DNA of 64,000 nucleotides. Source: Anaeramoeba flamelloides (Eukaryota > Metamonada > Anaeramoebidae). The notes beneath the pieces are model-generated. The model was not told the DNA's origin. It did no database searches and worked only from the letters and a program-made list of their open reading frames with translations. Location: contig JANTQA010000023.1 of the NCBI GenBank assembly GCA_027625915.1, forward strand, positions 2,604,001-2,668,000, read 5' to 3'. A program made the translations under genes and the position numbers. The number at the start of each line of letters is the position of its first letter. Position 1 is the first letter of the stretch. Positions 35,101 to 47,200 of this stretch are shown piece after piece.

Positions 35101-38100
35101 TTTCAGCGGGGTCAAATGCCAGCCAACTTGGCAATGGGTCTCCGCTGGCCAATTTCGCTTCGTAAGTTAAATCCTCATAGAGATCTTCATTGACAAAGCT
35201 CTCCTCGGGGACGATAAATTCAAAGGGTTCGCCAGTTTCGAATTCTTGATCATCCAATGGTAGGTCTAAATAGGGCATTTCGTTGGTTGTAGAAAAGGTA
35301 AACAAGTCTTCCTTCGTATAGCAACTATCGCTAGCTTCAATTTTTAAATCCCAAGAATTTTGGCATCCCTCCGGGGTGGTACCATTAACAAAAATGGTGC
35401 CGTTCGCTGATTCCTTGTAAAAGTTCATCCATGCTGGGATTGGATCACCGCTCTGCTGAATTAATTCAAAATTCAATTCTTCATTCAAATCCTGATCGTT
35501 TGAAAAGCTATCTCCGATGTTAATATAGAAATCAGCGAGGATTTCATGGCTCACATCCTGCTGATCGGTTTCGCTTTGTGGCTCATCGTTTAAGATTGTA
35601 AGTTTAAATGTACCATTTGCCGAGGAACAACTATCACTGGCATTGATAATAATATCGTAGACTACTTGGCAACCAAATGGGGCATCACCAACAAATCTTC
35701 TTTCGTTGGCGATAAACGTTAGCCAATCTGGCAATGCTTCTCCACTGGTCAATGTGGCCTCGTAATTCAAATCCTCATTGGAATCTGGGTTATTAAAGGT
35801 GGTTTCTGGGAAAGTGAAGTTAACTTGATCACCAATTCTAAAGCTTTTTGGCGATAGGGGATTTATCAAAGAAGGCTGTTTATTGATAATTTCAAATTGG
35901 AATTCGTCGGTTAGCGTATAGCAACTATCTGTTATAACCAATTGAATATCCAAGATTTCTGCGCATTGTAAAGGCGTTGTTCCATTAAACTTTCGTTCGC
36001 TGGAATAAAAATTCAGCCAATCTGGCAAGGGGTCGCCATTGGACAATTTGGCTTCGTAATTTAATGGTTCTGAAATTTGCTCGTTATTGGTAAAGGTGTC
36101 CTGAGTGAAAGTATATTCAAATTGGGTGTTAATTTCATAATTTTGATTTGTCAAGTCCTTATTTTGGACGGGGCTTTCATTAGTGATATTAAAATTGTAA
36201 AAATCAAGGGCATAATTACAGCTGTCACTAGCCTTAATTTTGATAACATAGTCAAGGGGGCAGCCCAATGGTGTCGTGCCTGAAAATTTTAAGGTTTCGT
36301 TATCAAAATTTAACCATTCTGGCAATGGGTCGCCACTTGATAGGGTTGCCTGGTAATCAATTTCTTCATATTGATCATTATTTTCGAAGGTGCCCGTGGG
36401 GATTGAGTATTCAACATCAATGTTAATGTCATATTGCCGATCGCTCATCCCATTTTTTAACGTGATTTGATCATTGGTAACATATAGCCAGAATTGGGTA
36501 ACTGCCATTGCATTGGTTGCGCAACCATCCTCGGCAGTGATATTAATGTACAATTCCTGGCCGCAGCCCATGGGTGCCTTGCCGGTATATTGCTTATTAT
36601 CAGAATCCCATGTTAACCAATCTGGGAACGGATCGCCATTGGCCAATACGGAATCAATGGTCACGGTTTCAATGGTTTCCGAGTTATTAAAGGTATCAGC
36701 GGGAATGAGAAAGTCAATTATTTCGCCAATTTCATATGTCTGATCCTCCATCTCTTTATTCACCACTGGCGGATCGTTTGTAAACTCCCAAGTGAAAATG
36801 GTAGATGCCGGTGTATTAGTGGCACACTCGTCTTCAGCTGTTACCTTGATTTCCAAATCAAAGTAACAGTCTTCTGGTGCTGTTCCGGTAAATTTTCTTT
36901 CGGTGGAGCCAAAGCTCAGCCAATCTGGTAGCGGATCTCCATTCGACAAAACAGCAGAATAGGTCAATTGCTCAGTTTCTTCGTCATTGATAAAGATCCC
37001 CTGGGGGATAACAAAACTCAAAGTCTCACCAATTAAATTGGATTGGTTTGGAATTATATCGTCTAAATATGGATCGTTATTTACAATTTGCAATTTAAAA
37101 ATGTCCTCTGCGGGTGAATTTAATTCACAGGTGTCGTTCCTTTTGATCGAGATTTCCAAATCAAAGGAGCATCCCGCTGGTGCCTGCCCAAAAAATCGTT
37201 TTTCATTTTCGATCCAATCGAGCCAATCTGGTAAATCGCTTCCGTCTGTTAATTTAACGAGATCATAAACCTCTTCATTGGGTTCATTATTGAAAAAAAT
37301 GTCATCTGGCAAGCTGTAATCATAGTACTTGTTAATTTCCACTTCTTGATCGGGGATCGATTGGTTTGTTGCCACTGCATAATTTACAATTTCTAGTAGA
37401 AAAGGATCATTGACACTGTCGATACAGCAGCCTGCGGTCACATTGATATTATATGTTTGCGAACAGCCTGTAGGCATACCGCTAAATCTTCTCTCGGTCC
37501 ATGCGCTATCAAAGGTAAGCCAACTTGGTAAATCCGATCCGTCAATTAAGCTCGCCTCCAAGTCCATGTCGTCGCCCATACAGGTAAAGGCATCTTCGGG
37601 GATTTGGTAATTTAATTCGCTATCCACAGGGTGCTTCAATTGGTCATCAATACCGTTTTCAACGGAAGGGAAGGAATAGGAAATGTTATAGATGGATCGA
37701 AAGACACCAGAGTTGTCGCTTGAATGGGAGCCCTGCCATCCGAAAATGGCCAAATCGCTTTCCAAAACAGAACTTGTCTTTGGGTTGGTTTCTTGTGTGA
37801 ACCCGGAATCAGATATTTGAAATTCATTACCTACTTGAATCTGTTTATTACTAAATCTCATGGCATAAAGCGTGACATCAATACCATCTCTTTCGTCTTC
37901 CCAAATAACGACAAACCCTCCATCAAATACACCCGTGACACTGGGGTTTTTTTGCACTTCTCTTTGCTCTTCGGTATCAACCTCAAAGGGATCGTTGCCA
38001 AATTTATATGTCTTGTCGCTGTTGATCATAATGCCCCAAATATCGTTCTGTGAGATCTGCCCAAAGGATTGCCAAACAATGACATACCCATCGTCTTTCA

Positions 38101-39222
38101 ATATCGAAACATCTAACTCAAATTGTGCCTGGACTTTGTCTGGGGTTAATTCATAATTGGCCCCGTTGGACGAGCCATCGCCATTCATCAATTGACCAAA
38201 AATTTTGGAATAGCCCTTTCTCCAATCCTCCCAAAAGACAATGAACGAGGACGTCGCATCATTTAAATGGCTTTCGATTTTTGCGTTCCTTCGAACCTCT
38301 TGGACATCTTGATCATTTACCAAAAAATTGTTGCCATTTTTGCTGCCATCGGCATCGAAAAATTGTCCATAGATGTCACTATATTTGTCATCGTTCCTGA
38401 AATCTGTCCACACAACCACAAACCCGCCGTTGTACAGTCCCGTAACACTTGGGGACATATGCTGTTTGTTCAGATCGTCATTGACCAGAGTCTCGGCTCC
38501 ATACTTTGATCCGTTGCCATAAAACCTCTGCAGCATGATGTCTCTTGAATTTGTTTGGTTGACTGCATAAACAGAGACCCACCCGCCGTCAAATAAAGGC
38601 GAGAGAGACAAGCTATCACATTCCAAGCTCGTACTCATCTCAAAATCAATATTCGGCGAAGTTCCTAAATCTCCATTTTCACCCAAGCCGACTCCTTCAA
38701 GCGAAATCCTCTGTCCGTATATGCTTGCGCCATTCCTGTGATCCTCCCACCCTGCAATCCAGGTTTCGTCTTCTAATGTTGCGATGTCAATTACACTCTG
38801 AACTTGATCAGTTACAGTGCTTACAGCCTTGGCTTCTTTATAGAGTTCTGGTGTACATCTTGAATTGACTGTCAAAAAGTTTTTATTTTTAATTTTTAAT
38901 AATTTTTTTTTTTTTTTTGAAAAAAAAGAAGAATTTTTCGAGTTAAGTAAACATTGTTTTCACGAAAAATTGACTTTGAATTGATCGAATTTTTTTTTAA
39001 TTATTTGTGTATTTTCTTTCTTGAGTTTACTCCGTGGTTACTTTCGTAAGTACTGTGGTTGTATTTCTTTGGATTACATCAAGCATAAAGAAAATTTCAA
39101 AAATGAACGTTTGTTCATTAAAAAAGAGAATTGTAAAAACAAAACAAAATAAATTGTTTACCTTGTGGAAAGAATAAAAAGTGTAACAAAGTAAGAAACA
39201 AAAACGAGTAAAATAATTTCAT
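29198..39222 (-). CDS. Giant type I surface protein: signal peptide, probable 7-bladed propeller, 27 CADG/He_PIG-like repeats, TM, acidic tail (3243 aa)
   Basis: Exon 1 is 39162-39222 (MKLFYSFLFLTLLHFLFFPQ, a signal peptide); a 293-bp GT-AG intron (donor CACAAG|GTAAAC, acceptor TTGACAG|TC, phase 1) leads to exon 2, 29198-38868. Residues about 21-430 hold seven units of the type GGFVVVWTD.R...DIYGQ.FD.DGS, as in bacterial and protist secreted proteins, probably a seven-bladed propeller. Then 27 repeats of about 95-100 residues follow the plan N..P.ldd.I.DQ.fe....F.Y.fp..tF.N.D..E.L.Y.A.LsnGDPLPDWL.Fd..erkFsGTaP.GC...DSC...F...I.N, typical of dystroglycan-type cadherin-like domains. Repeats 2-26 each keep C-x13-C. 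One TM helix (about 3102-3126, LGFGILAGSLFCCLGFLLF) precedes a 117-residue S/D/E/N-rich tail. Adhesion at the cell surface is inferred. Codon use is much more GC-rich than in neighbours. Confidence 0.9.
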
Positions 39223-40249
39223 CTTTTGTTTTTTGTTTTTATCTTTTGAAAACAATAAATTTTGTTTCCGAAAGTTAGAATTATTGTAGAATTAAAATCA
39301 AAAAAAAAAAAAAAAAAAAAACAAAAACGAAGGAAACAAGAAAAAAAATGATAGAATTGTTGATCGATTTAATCAAGTTTGACAAAGGTAAATCGATTTT
39401 ATGATTAAGGGAAGGTAAGGAAGAGTGTGTGTGAAAAAAAAAAAAAAAAGGATTACTAACTGAAATTAAAAAAATTTTTTTCTAAATAAATTTTTTGTCT
39501 GAATAAAAAGGCACAAATTATGTTGGTAAGTTTTCAATCGAATTACTGAGAAATTGATTGGAAAACAATCTCTTTTTTTATATGGGTGTTAGTGGTGTTG
39601 CGAATAAAAATAGTCATCGAGATTCTTCTTACCTTTTGGAAATATTGTTTATCTTTATGGAAATAAATTGATTTAATCCTTTTCATCTTGACATTTAGTG
39701 AAAAAAGTGACTAACCGCAAATATTCGTTATTGTATTTTTGGATAATAATTCGAAAATCAAATGCAAATACTTTCAATTTTTTGAGAAGTTAAGAAAGAG
39801 ATTCATTCAGCAATTTGTGGAGTTCTTAGAAGGTGAAAATTAATTTTTTCTTTTTGCTTTTATTCTAACAATTATAGTCTTGATTTCAAAACAGTACCCA
39901 ACAAACTGAAAAGTATGAGTTTTTGGAATTGGCCATTTCTTCGCTAATAGTTAAAAATTATTTTTTTTCAAGATTTTTTTTAATTGTCGATGGTTTTTAA
40001 GGTTTACAGTTCTTGAAGAATGGATGAAAAAATTGTCTTGTAAAGAGGGTAAATCTTGATCTTTTCCAAGTTACATAGAGTCTCTTTAAAAATCTAAAAA
40101 AGGGAAATGAAAAATTTTCAACAATTGATTCTGGTGATGAAAAAATTTACAAGAATTTTTTCATTTTTGGATCTGTTTAAAATGAAAGAGAATTTTCTTT
40201 TTGTTTTCTTAATCTATTTTACAAAAAAAGAATTTTAAATATAACTTTT

Positions 40250-42389
40250 TGATGAATTTCTTAAGAAGTAACACATCACGATCATAAAAAAATTTTTTCA
40301 AAAAAAATTATTCTTTTGCTAATTATCCACTTTTTAATAACTTCAATTAGAATAAACATTATTTGTTAATAAAAGATCTTTGATCAAAAATTATTTTTAA
40401 AGATATTTTACCAATTGAAGTTGAAAATTCCAATTTTCCAGGTTCTATTAATATTTTTTTTTCAATTTAATAGTAAATAATTTGAAAAATTTTTTGCTTC
40501 TAGTTAAACAGTTATTTTAATATATTTTAAAATTATTTTAAATTTGATAAATTTCTTTCAAATGGATAATCAATTAAGTTTACTATTAAAGAATCATTTG
40601 TTCTTTTAAATTGGAAAAAATATTTTTTTTTGATTTTTCGTTAGGTTTTCTTGAGTTTTCTATTTATTTGGAAAAATCGATAGATTTTACAAATAAATAG
40701 AAAACTCAAAAAACCCTTAAGAAAATCAAAAGATTTTAAAAATAAAATAGAATACCTCAAGAAACGCTAGGCACCCGACGGACACTTTCGTTAGGTTTTT
40801 TTTAATTTTGGAAATAAGCTGAAAATTTATTAAAATTTTCTATTTATTTCAAAAATTAAAAAAAAAAACGCCTTTAGTTTTTCCAAGATTTAAAAGAATT
40901 GAGTAAAAATCTCTGTTTTTTCCTTATTCTTTTGAATTCAGGAAAAGCTTGGCACTTGGTGGAAACTTTCTTTAGGTTTTCCCGAATTCAAAAGAATCGA
41001 GAAAAATCAAACATTTTTACTTAATTCTTTTGATCCTGGAAAACCTAGAAAACCATCATTAGCCTTTTTTTAAATCTGAAATAAAAAGAAAATTTTCAGC
41101 TAATTTCTTAAATTAAAAAAAGCTAGGCACATGACAGCACTCTGCCAACACTTTCAATATTTATCATCAGTTATTTTTTTTCAAGTATTCGAGTTTTATC
41201 AGATTAGTAAAGTGTTTTCAAACTGTTAGTTATTATGCATTCAAAAACATTTCCAAAAGTAAAATTTAAAGAAAATAAATTGTTACATCTATTTAAAAAT
41301 TAGTACTCAAAATAGTGCTATTTTTCTTGACTAGAGATTTTTAAAAATCATTTCAATAGTAAAAACAATAAATTAAACACCTCCAATATTTTTAAGAACT
41401 GAAATTTCGTTTAGGGTATGGATAAACTCGATCAATGGAAATGAAATGATAATTGTAGTAATGGGTTTGTTTAATTTGGAATTTTCGAGATATTTTTCTG
41501 AAACTAGCCTGAAAAATTACTATTTAAAAAAAAGTTGGACAAAGCTAATATGTTCTCAAACCTTTCATCTTTAAAAATAGACTTTATTCACAATAGAATA
41601 AAAATTACAGAACTTTAAATTCATAAGGCTATTGTATCTATTGTTTTCAGTGTAACCACAGTTTTTAAAAGTATCTACTCTAGTCTAAGAAAAAAGGTAT
41701 TTTTTTGGGTAATACCTTTTAAATGGGCATTACAATGGATTTTCCTCAAATCCAACTTTAGGAAATTTTTATGAATAAATAATAACTAATAGTTTTGAAA
41801 ACACTTTACTAATCTGAAAAAACTCAAATACTTGAAAAAAAAATAAATGATGATAAATATTGAAAGTGTCTTTAGAGTCCAATATTTTCAAAAATTCAAA
41901 ATAATTATCGTAAAATCATATATATATATATATTTATATATATATTACACTATTCTTTCAAATCTGGAAAAACCTAACGAAAGTGTCTGTAGAGTGCCTA
42001 GCTTTTCCAGAATTCATAAGAATCGATAAAAAGCATAGATTTTACTCAATTCTTTTAAATTCTAGAAAAGCTAAATGCGTTTTTTTTGGTTTTATTTTAC
42101 TGTTTGGAAAAAACAGAAAATTTCTTAAAATTTTCAGCTTATTTCAAAAATTAAAAAAACAAACCAAAAGTGTATGTTAAGTGCCTAACTTTTCTTGAGG
42201 TTTTCTGTTTTATTTGTAAAATCTATTGATTTTCTTAAGGGTTTTTTGACTTTTCTATTTATTTAGAAAATCAATAGATTTTCGAAAAAAAAAATAGAAA
42301 ACCTCAAAAACACCCAGAAAACTTCAGAAATAAAATAGAAAACCTCAAAAAAACCTACAAAACTTTAGAAATAAAATAGAACCCCCCCC

Positions 42390-42426
<37 letters not shown>

Positions 42427-43090
42427 AGAACACTTTACAAATAAACAAAAAAGCCAAGAAAAGCTAAAAAAAGTTTTCCTGAATTCAAAAGAATAGAGAA
42501 AAATCATAGATTTCACTCAGTTCTTTTGAATCCTGGAAAAGCTAAACTTCATTTTTTTTTACTTTTTGAAATAAACAGAAAATTTATTTAAATTTTCAAT
42601 TATTTCAAAAAGTAAAAAAAAAAAAACTAACGGAAAATAAAAGAAAGAATATTTTCTAATTTAAAAGTTCAAATAATTCTTTAAAAGTTCAAATAATTGA
42701 TTTCCGATTAGGAATATATTCATCATATTTAAAACACTTTCAAATATAATATATCAATAAATAATTCTTTAATAGTCAAAATAATTGGTTATCTATTTGA
42801 AATATATTTATCATTTTTTTAATTCTTTTATAAAATACTAAAATGACTTTTTAAATATGAAAAAAAATCTTTCAAATTTCTTACTATTAAAAAAAAAAAA
42901 TATTAATAAAACCTGGAAAATTGGATTTTTCAACTTAAATTGTTAAATATCTATGAAAATATTTTTTTATCAAAGGTAGTATATTAACCAAGAATGTTTA
43001 TTCTAATTGAAGTTATTAAAAAAAGTAAAATTAGTATATGGATATTTTTTAAAAAAAAAATAATTTCATGATCGTGATGTGAGTTAGGAT
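40250..43090. repeat. 2.9-kb imperfect palindrome (foldback), arms about 1.2-1.5 kb
   Basis: Outer ends pair: ACATCACGATCATAAAAAAA (about 40268) against TTCATGATCGTGATGTGAGT (about 43066). Next inward, TTTTAATAACTTCAATTAGAATAAACATT (40330-40360) pairs with 43000-43030, and CCAATTTTCCAGGTT (40430) with 42910. Near the centre ACTTTCAATATTTATCATCA (41150) pairs with 41847-41870, and CAGATTAGTAAAGTGTTTTC (41200) with 41797-41816. The centre lies near 41400-41560. Arms also contain many copies of the GAGGTTTTCTATTTTATTT / CCTAGCTTTTCCAGAATTC units. No coding capacity. Confidence 0.75.
42386..42425. repeat. C-run followed by long poly(A) tract
   Basis: A C9-A36 homopolymer block inside the right arm of the palindrome; the left arm lacks it. 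Confidence 0.8.
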
Positions 43091-44224
43091 GTTATAAAAA
43101 CAATTAAAAAATCGAAAAAAAAGAGATTGATTATTTTTAAATTAATTTACTCGAAAATTTTAAAAAAATATAATGTAAAATAGCAAAATTTTACTTTTTG
43201 ATTATAAAATCATAAGACCACAAATTTTTAAGTTCTTGTAAATTCTATTAAATATAATTTTCTATTATACTTGAAATATGGGTCCATTTCAGTATTTATT
43301 ATAACCAATAATTTTGAATATTATTTCTTTTTATTAAACTAACTACTTTCCTTTGAGAGATTAATAATCTTACACTTTATTTTTCTATCTCCAAATCCAA
43401 GATATTGTACTAATTAGTATTTATGATTCAATTCCACCCCCATTAAAGTTTTAAAATGAGGGTACTTTTATACTTTATATCTACCAAAAGTATTCAAATG
43501 TTTTTTTCAAATATCAATTATTATTAATAATTGGTTATCAAAGAATACATAAAAAAAAATAGGCAGAATTAAGTGCATTGAATAATTGTCCATATAAGTA
43601 TGGGGCAGAACTAATAAATTAATAAATTTACTTAAAAATTGAGCAAGTAAAATTCTATGTTGATTGATAGAGAAAAACTTTAATGTTCATTTTGATCTTC
43701 AATTGAAAAAAAAAGAAAATCTCAATTAAACTCAATATCAGTTTTCTAAAACCATTTTCTCATTTGCCTTAATATTAAAATAATACTTTTTAACTTCACA
43801 ATTTATTAATCTTGTAATCAAAAAATTGTAAAAAATCAATTATATTGGCAAAAAAAATATCAAAATGTAAAAAAAATTAAAAAATTAATATTATAGATCA
43901 ATCAAAAATTTCTAAAAAAATTTTCTTGATATAGAACTTGGGTGTTTTAAATACAATTCAAAGAATCAGTTCAAAAATTAAAATTTAATATTTTCTCAAA
44001 AAAAAAAAAATTAAAAAATAAAAAAGATTAAAATAATATTATATTGTAATGAATCTTCTTTTATTTCTTTATTTAAAGAAGGAATGGAGCAATTAAAGAA
44101 AATTTTATCAAAATAAAAAAAAAGAGAAAATAATTCTTATTTTAACTAGATTTCATCAGCAAATACACAAGTTAAATTCTAAGAATAATAATTATAATAA
44201 AAATAATAATAAGAAGAAGAAATA

Positions 44225-47200
44225 TTAGAATTTTTCCTTTGGAGAGCAATTAATTAAAGAAGGTATAACATCTTTTCTATTCATCGGCAAAATTTTAATT
44301 GTTTTGGGATATTTGATTAATTTTTGATCATAATTTAAATGTAATATTTTTATAAGATTATTTGAAATCTGAGGGCAAGTGAATTTAGGGAAAGGTACAC
44401 TTTCACCAATTTTAATTGGGATTAAAACCCAAGAACAACTCAGGGTATTTTTTTGAGTATCGATCACAATTTTTCTTTTACCAGAAACTAACCAAGACTC
44501 TTGATCAATTTGAAAATTTAATTTTATATCATTATTAAAATTTAACATTTTGGACCATTTCATTTTGATTTTTATCCGCTTAAATACCTGTGATGCCTTT
44601 GGCCGAATTACTCGGATTAAGCCGATTATTCTTGGCTGTTCTGGCAATTTGATAGGTATTTTATAAGTCTCAACCCAATTATGATTAACTAATTCCATAT
44701 TTTGGAAATGAAGAATAAATTGATTTTTATCTTCATTATTGATTTTAGTTTTATCATCATTATCATTGTTATCATCGTCATCATCATCACCATCGTCGTC
44801 GCCATCATTTAAACTATTTTTATCAATTTCTTGTTTTACATTTTCATTTTTAGTAATTTTAAAAACAAAGGAATATTCTAATAAAGATTGGAGCTCAATT
44901 TTTTTAATATTCCATTTATGTAATTGATCTTCAATTATGAAATTTTTAAATCCAATTAAAGACCAATTGATAAATTGGATGGAGTTCTTTAATAAATTCT
45001 TAATGCAAATTTGTAAAAACCCATTATTTTCATTCAACCATTTAATTTCATATGACGATTCAAAGGGAATTAGTGATTTTAATTGAATTGATTTTAAAAA
45101 TGAACTTTCGTTGGTTAAAAGCTTGATAAAAACGGTCGATTCCGTTATTTTTAATTCCTTTGGTATATAAATTGGCACCAAATATATTTTTTCAAGATTT
45201 TTTTGTAAAGTATCAATATTAAAATTCCATTGATTATTTTCATCAAGAAAAGATTTTGAATAAAATTGTTGATTATAGAATTTATTTATTTCCATTTCCC
45301 TTTCCTTTTCTAGAAATAAATCTTCCATCTCTTCCATCTCTTTCATTTCCTCCTCCTCCTCCTCCTCCTCCTCCTCCTCCTCAACTTCTTCTTCTTCTTC
45401 TTTCTTCGTGTTCTGATCCACTAATTTTTTTTTCATTTCAACTTTAATTTCATTATTACTCTTTACAATATCCTTCTCATCATCACTGCCACTATTCATG
45501 TTTAAGTCTTTCACGGTATTTATATCAACTATTTCAGAGTTAAATTTGTTAAATTTAATAAAACCCTGTGACCAGAATGAGATTCGAGCATTGGATTGCC
45601 TTTTTTTTGACAATAAAGCAATGGCGATTTGTGATGATTGACCAGGTATTAATGATAAAGGAGAATGCAATTTAATATTTATAAAGTCCTGTTTATTTTT
45701 AACTTGGATAGTTCTATTCAACAAATCATTATTATTATCACCAAAGTTTTCTGAAACGATTGTTAAATTCCCCATTATTAAATTTACACTTTGTATTTCT
45801 AAAGTACAGGGAAAATGTGGTGTATAAGTAAAATTAAATGAATTTCGACCAGGCTGTAATTCTAAATATTTTTTTTTGTTCTTTTGTAAATTTTTGTTCA
45901 TGCAGGGCAAATAAATATTTTGAGTGGTGAAATTTTGTAAAACATTACTAATCATACAAATTGAGATTTGACATTCATCAATTTTAAATGTTAAAGTTGT
46001 TAAATTTTTAATTATTAAATTAATATTTATTGTATCATTGATTGTATAAATCAAAATATCATCCTCATCCTGATTCTCATTTACATGACCAATCTTTTTC
46101 TTCTTTTTTTCATCATCATCATCATCATAATCGTCGTCGTCGTCGTCGTCGCTGCCATCATCGTCATCATCATCATAATTGTTGATTAAAAAAATTTTTT
46201 TTTGAGGATTTGCAATCAATAAAGAAAATTTTAAAATTGAAGAGTTTGAAATTAATCGGGAAGGCATAGCGTTCTTATTTTGAGTCATCATTTCAAAATT
46301 TTTTAATAAACGTTTTTTTGATTTTTCTACTAAAGGGATTCGAGGATCAAAAAAATTGAAAGGGGTTTCAGGAGATAAATCGAACTCGTCCGATTCTTCA
46401 ATAATTAAACACATTTGAGGTATTAATTCTGCAATCAAGGAAAACCATTTTTCCTTTAAGCAGTTATCAAATAAATCTTCAAGGCACTTCAAGGCATGCT
46501 GGTATCTTTTTTTGGTAATGTGTCTTATTACATAATCTTTTTGCAATTGAGCAGCAAAGCGGTTAAAATTTCTCATTGAAAAATTTTTAAGTGCATTTTT
46601 TGAAAATTTAAAATATTCATTTTTAATGATTTGATTTGTTTCATTTTCAATACCATTGTTGTTTTTATTGATATAGTTGCCGCCTTTGGATGAATATATG
46701 AATAAACCTGAATGTATATGTTTAAATTTTTTAAAAATTTTTTTGGCATTTTTTTCATTTTCAGTTAAGATCGTTTTTTTTTTTTTGGAAAGTGAAATTA
46801 GTGGTTCAAGTTTATAAATATGTGAACGAATAAATTCATAAATAAAGCCTCTTGATAATTGTCCACTTTTGTTTAAATTTTCACTATTATTATTATTATT
46901 TCTATATGAAATACCAAGTGATACTTCCACAACCGATAAATTCTCTAGGCAAAGCGCTGCAGATAATATCCACAATTCACCAAAATATAATGGTATATTT
47001 TCCGATTTTTGAAAAATTTTTTCAATTTCTTGGAAAAATAATAGCCCAATCTTTGTTGCCTCAAAGATCTTTTGCTTTTTAATTAAAATTTGTAGCCTTC
47101 TTGATAATTGGTAAACCAAAAATTCAAATTCAGTGATATTTTTTTGATGAATTTTTTCCAAATAGTTTTTGAATGGTACTAATAAAATTCCCTCCTCATC

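Larger units (their letters stand above)
39223..44224. other. 5.0-kb intergenic region dominated by a large palindrome
   Basis: Upstream of the giant gene and downstream of TRAPPC10, both on the minus strand. The first kilobase (39223-40240) is plain AT-rich DNA with an A tract (39301-39320), presumably holding the giant gene's promoter. The rest is the palindrome 40250-43090 and unremarkable AT-rich sequence. Confidence 0.65.

Noticed and set aside
29263-38509. Numerous frames of 60-144 codons overlapping the giant gene
   Set aside because: Antisense or alternative-frame shadows of the CADG repeats; their apparent motifs repeat only because the sense repeats do.
38873-38875. TTG codon as start of the giant protein
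   Set aside because: It lies inside the acceptor TTGACAG; a signal-peptide exon 293 bp upstream joins in phase.
47159-47161. First in-frame Met of TRAPPC10 exon 2 as the gene start
   Set aside because: Homology continues upstream to the acceptor at 47342 and then into the exon at 50477-51088.
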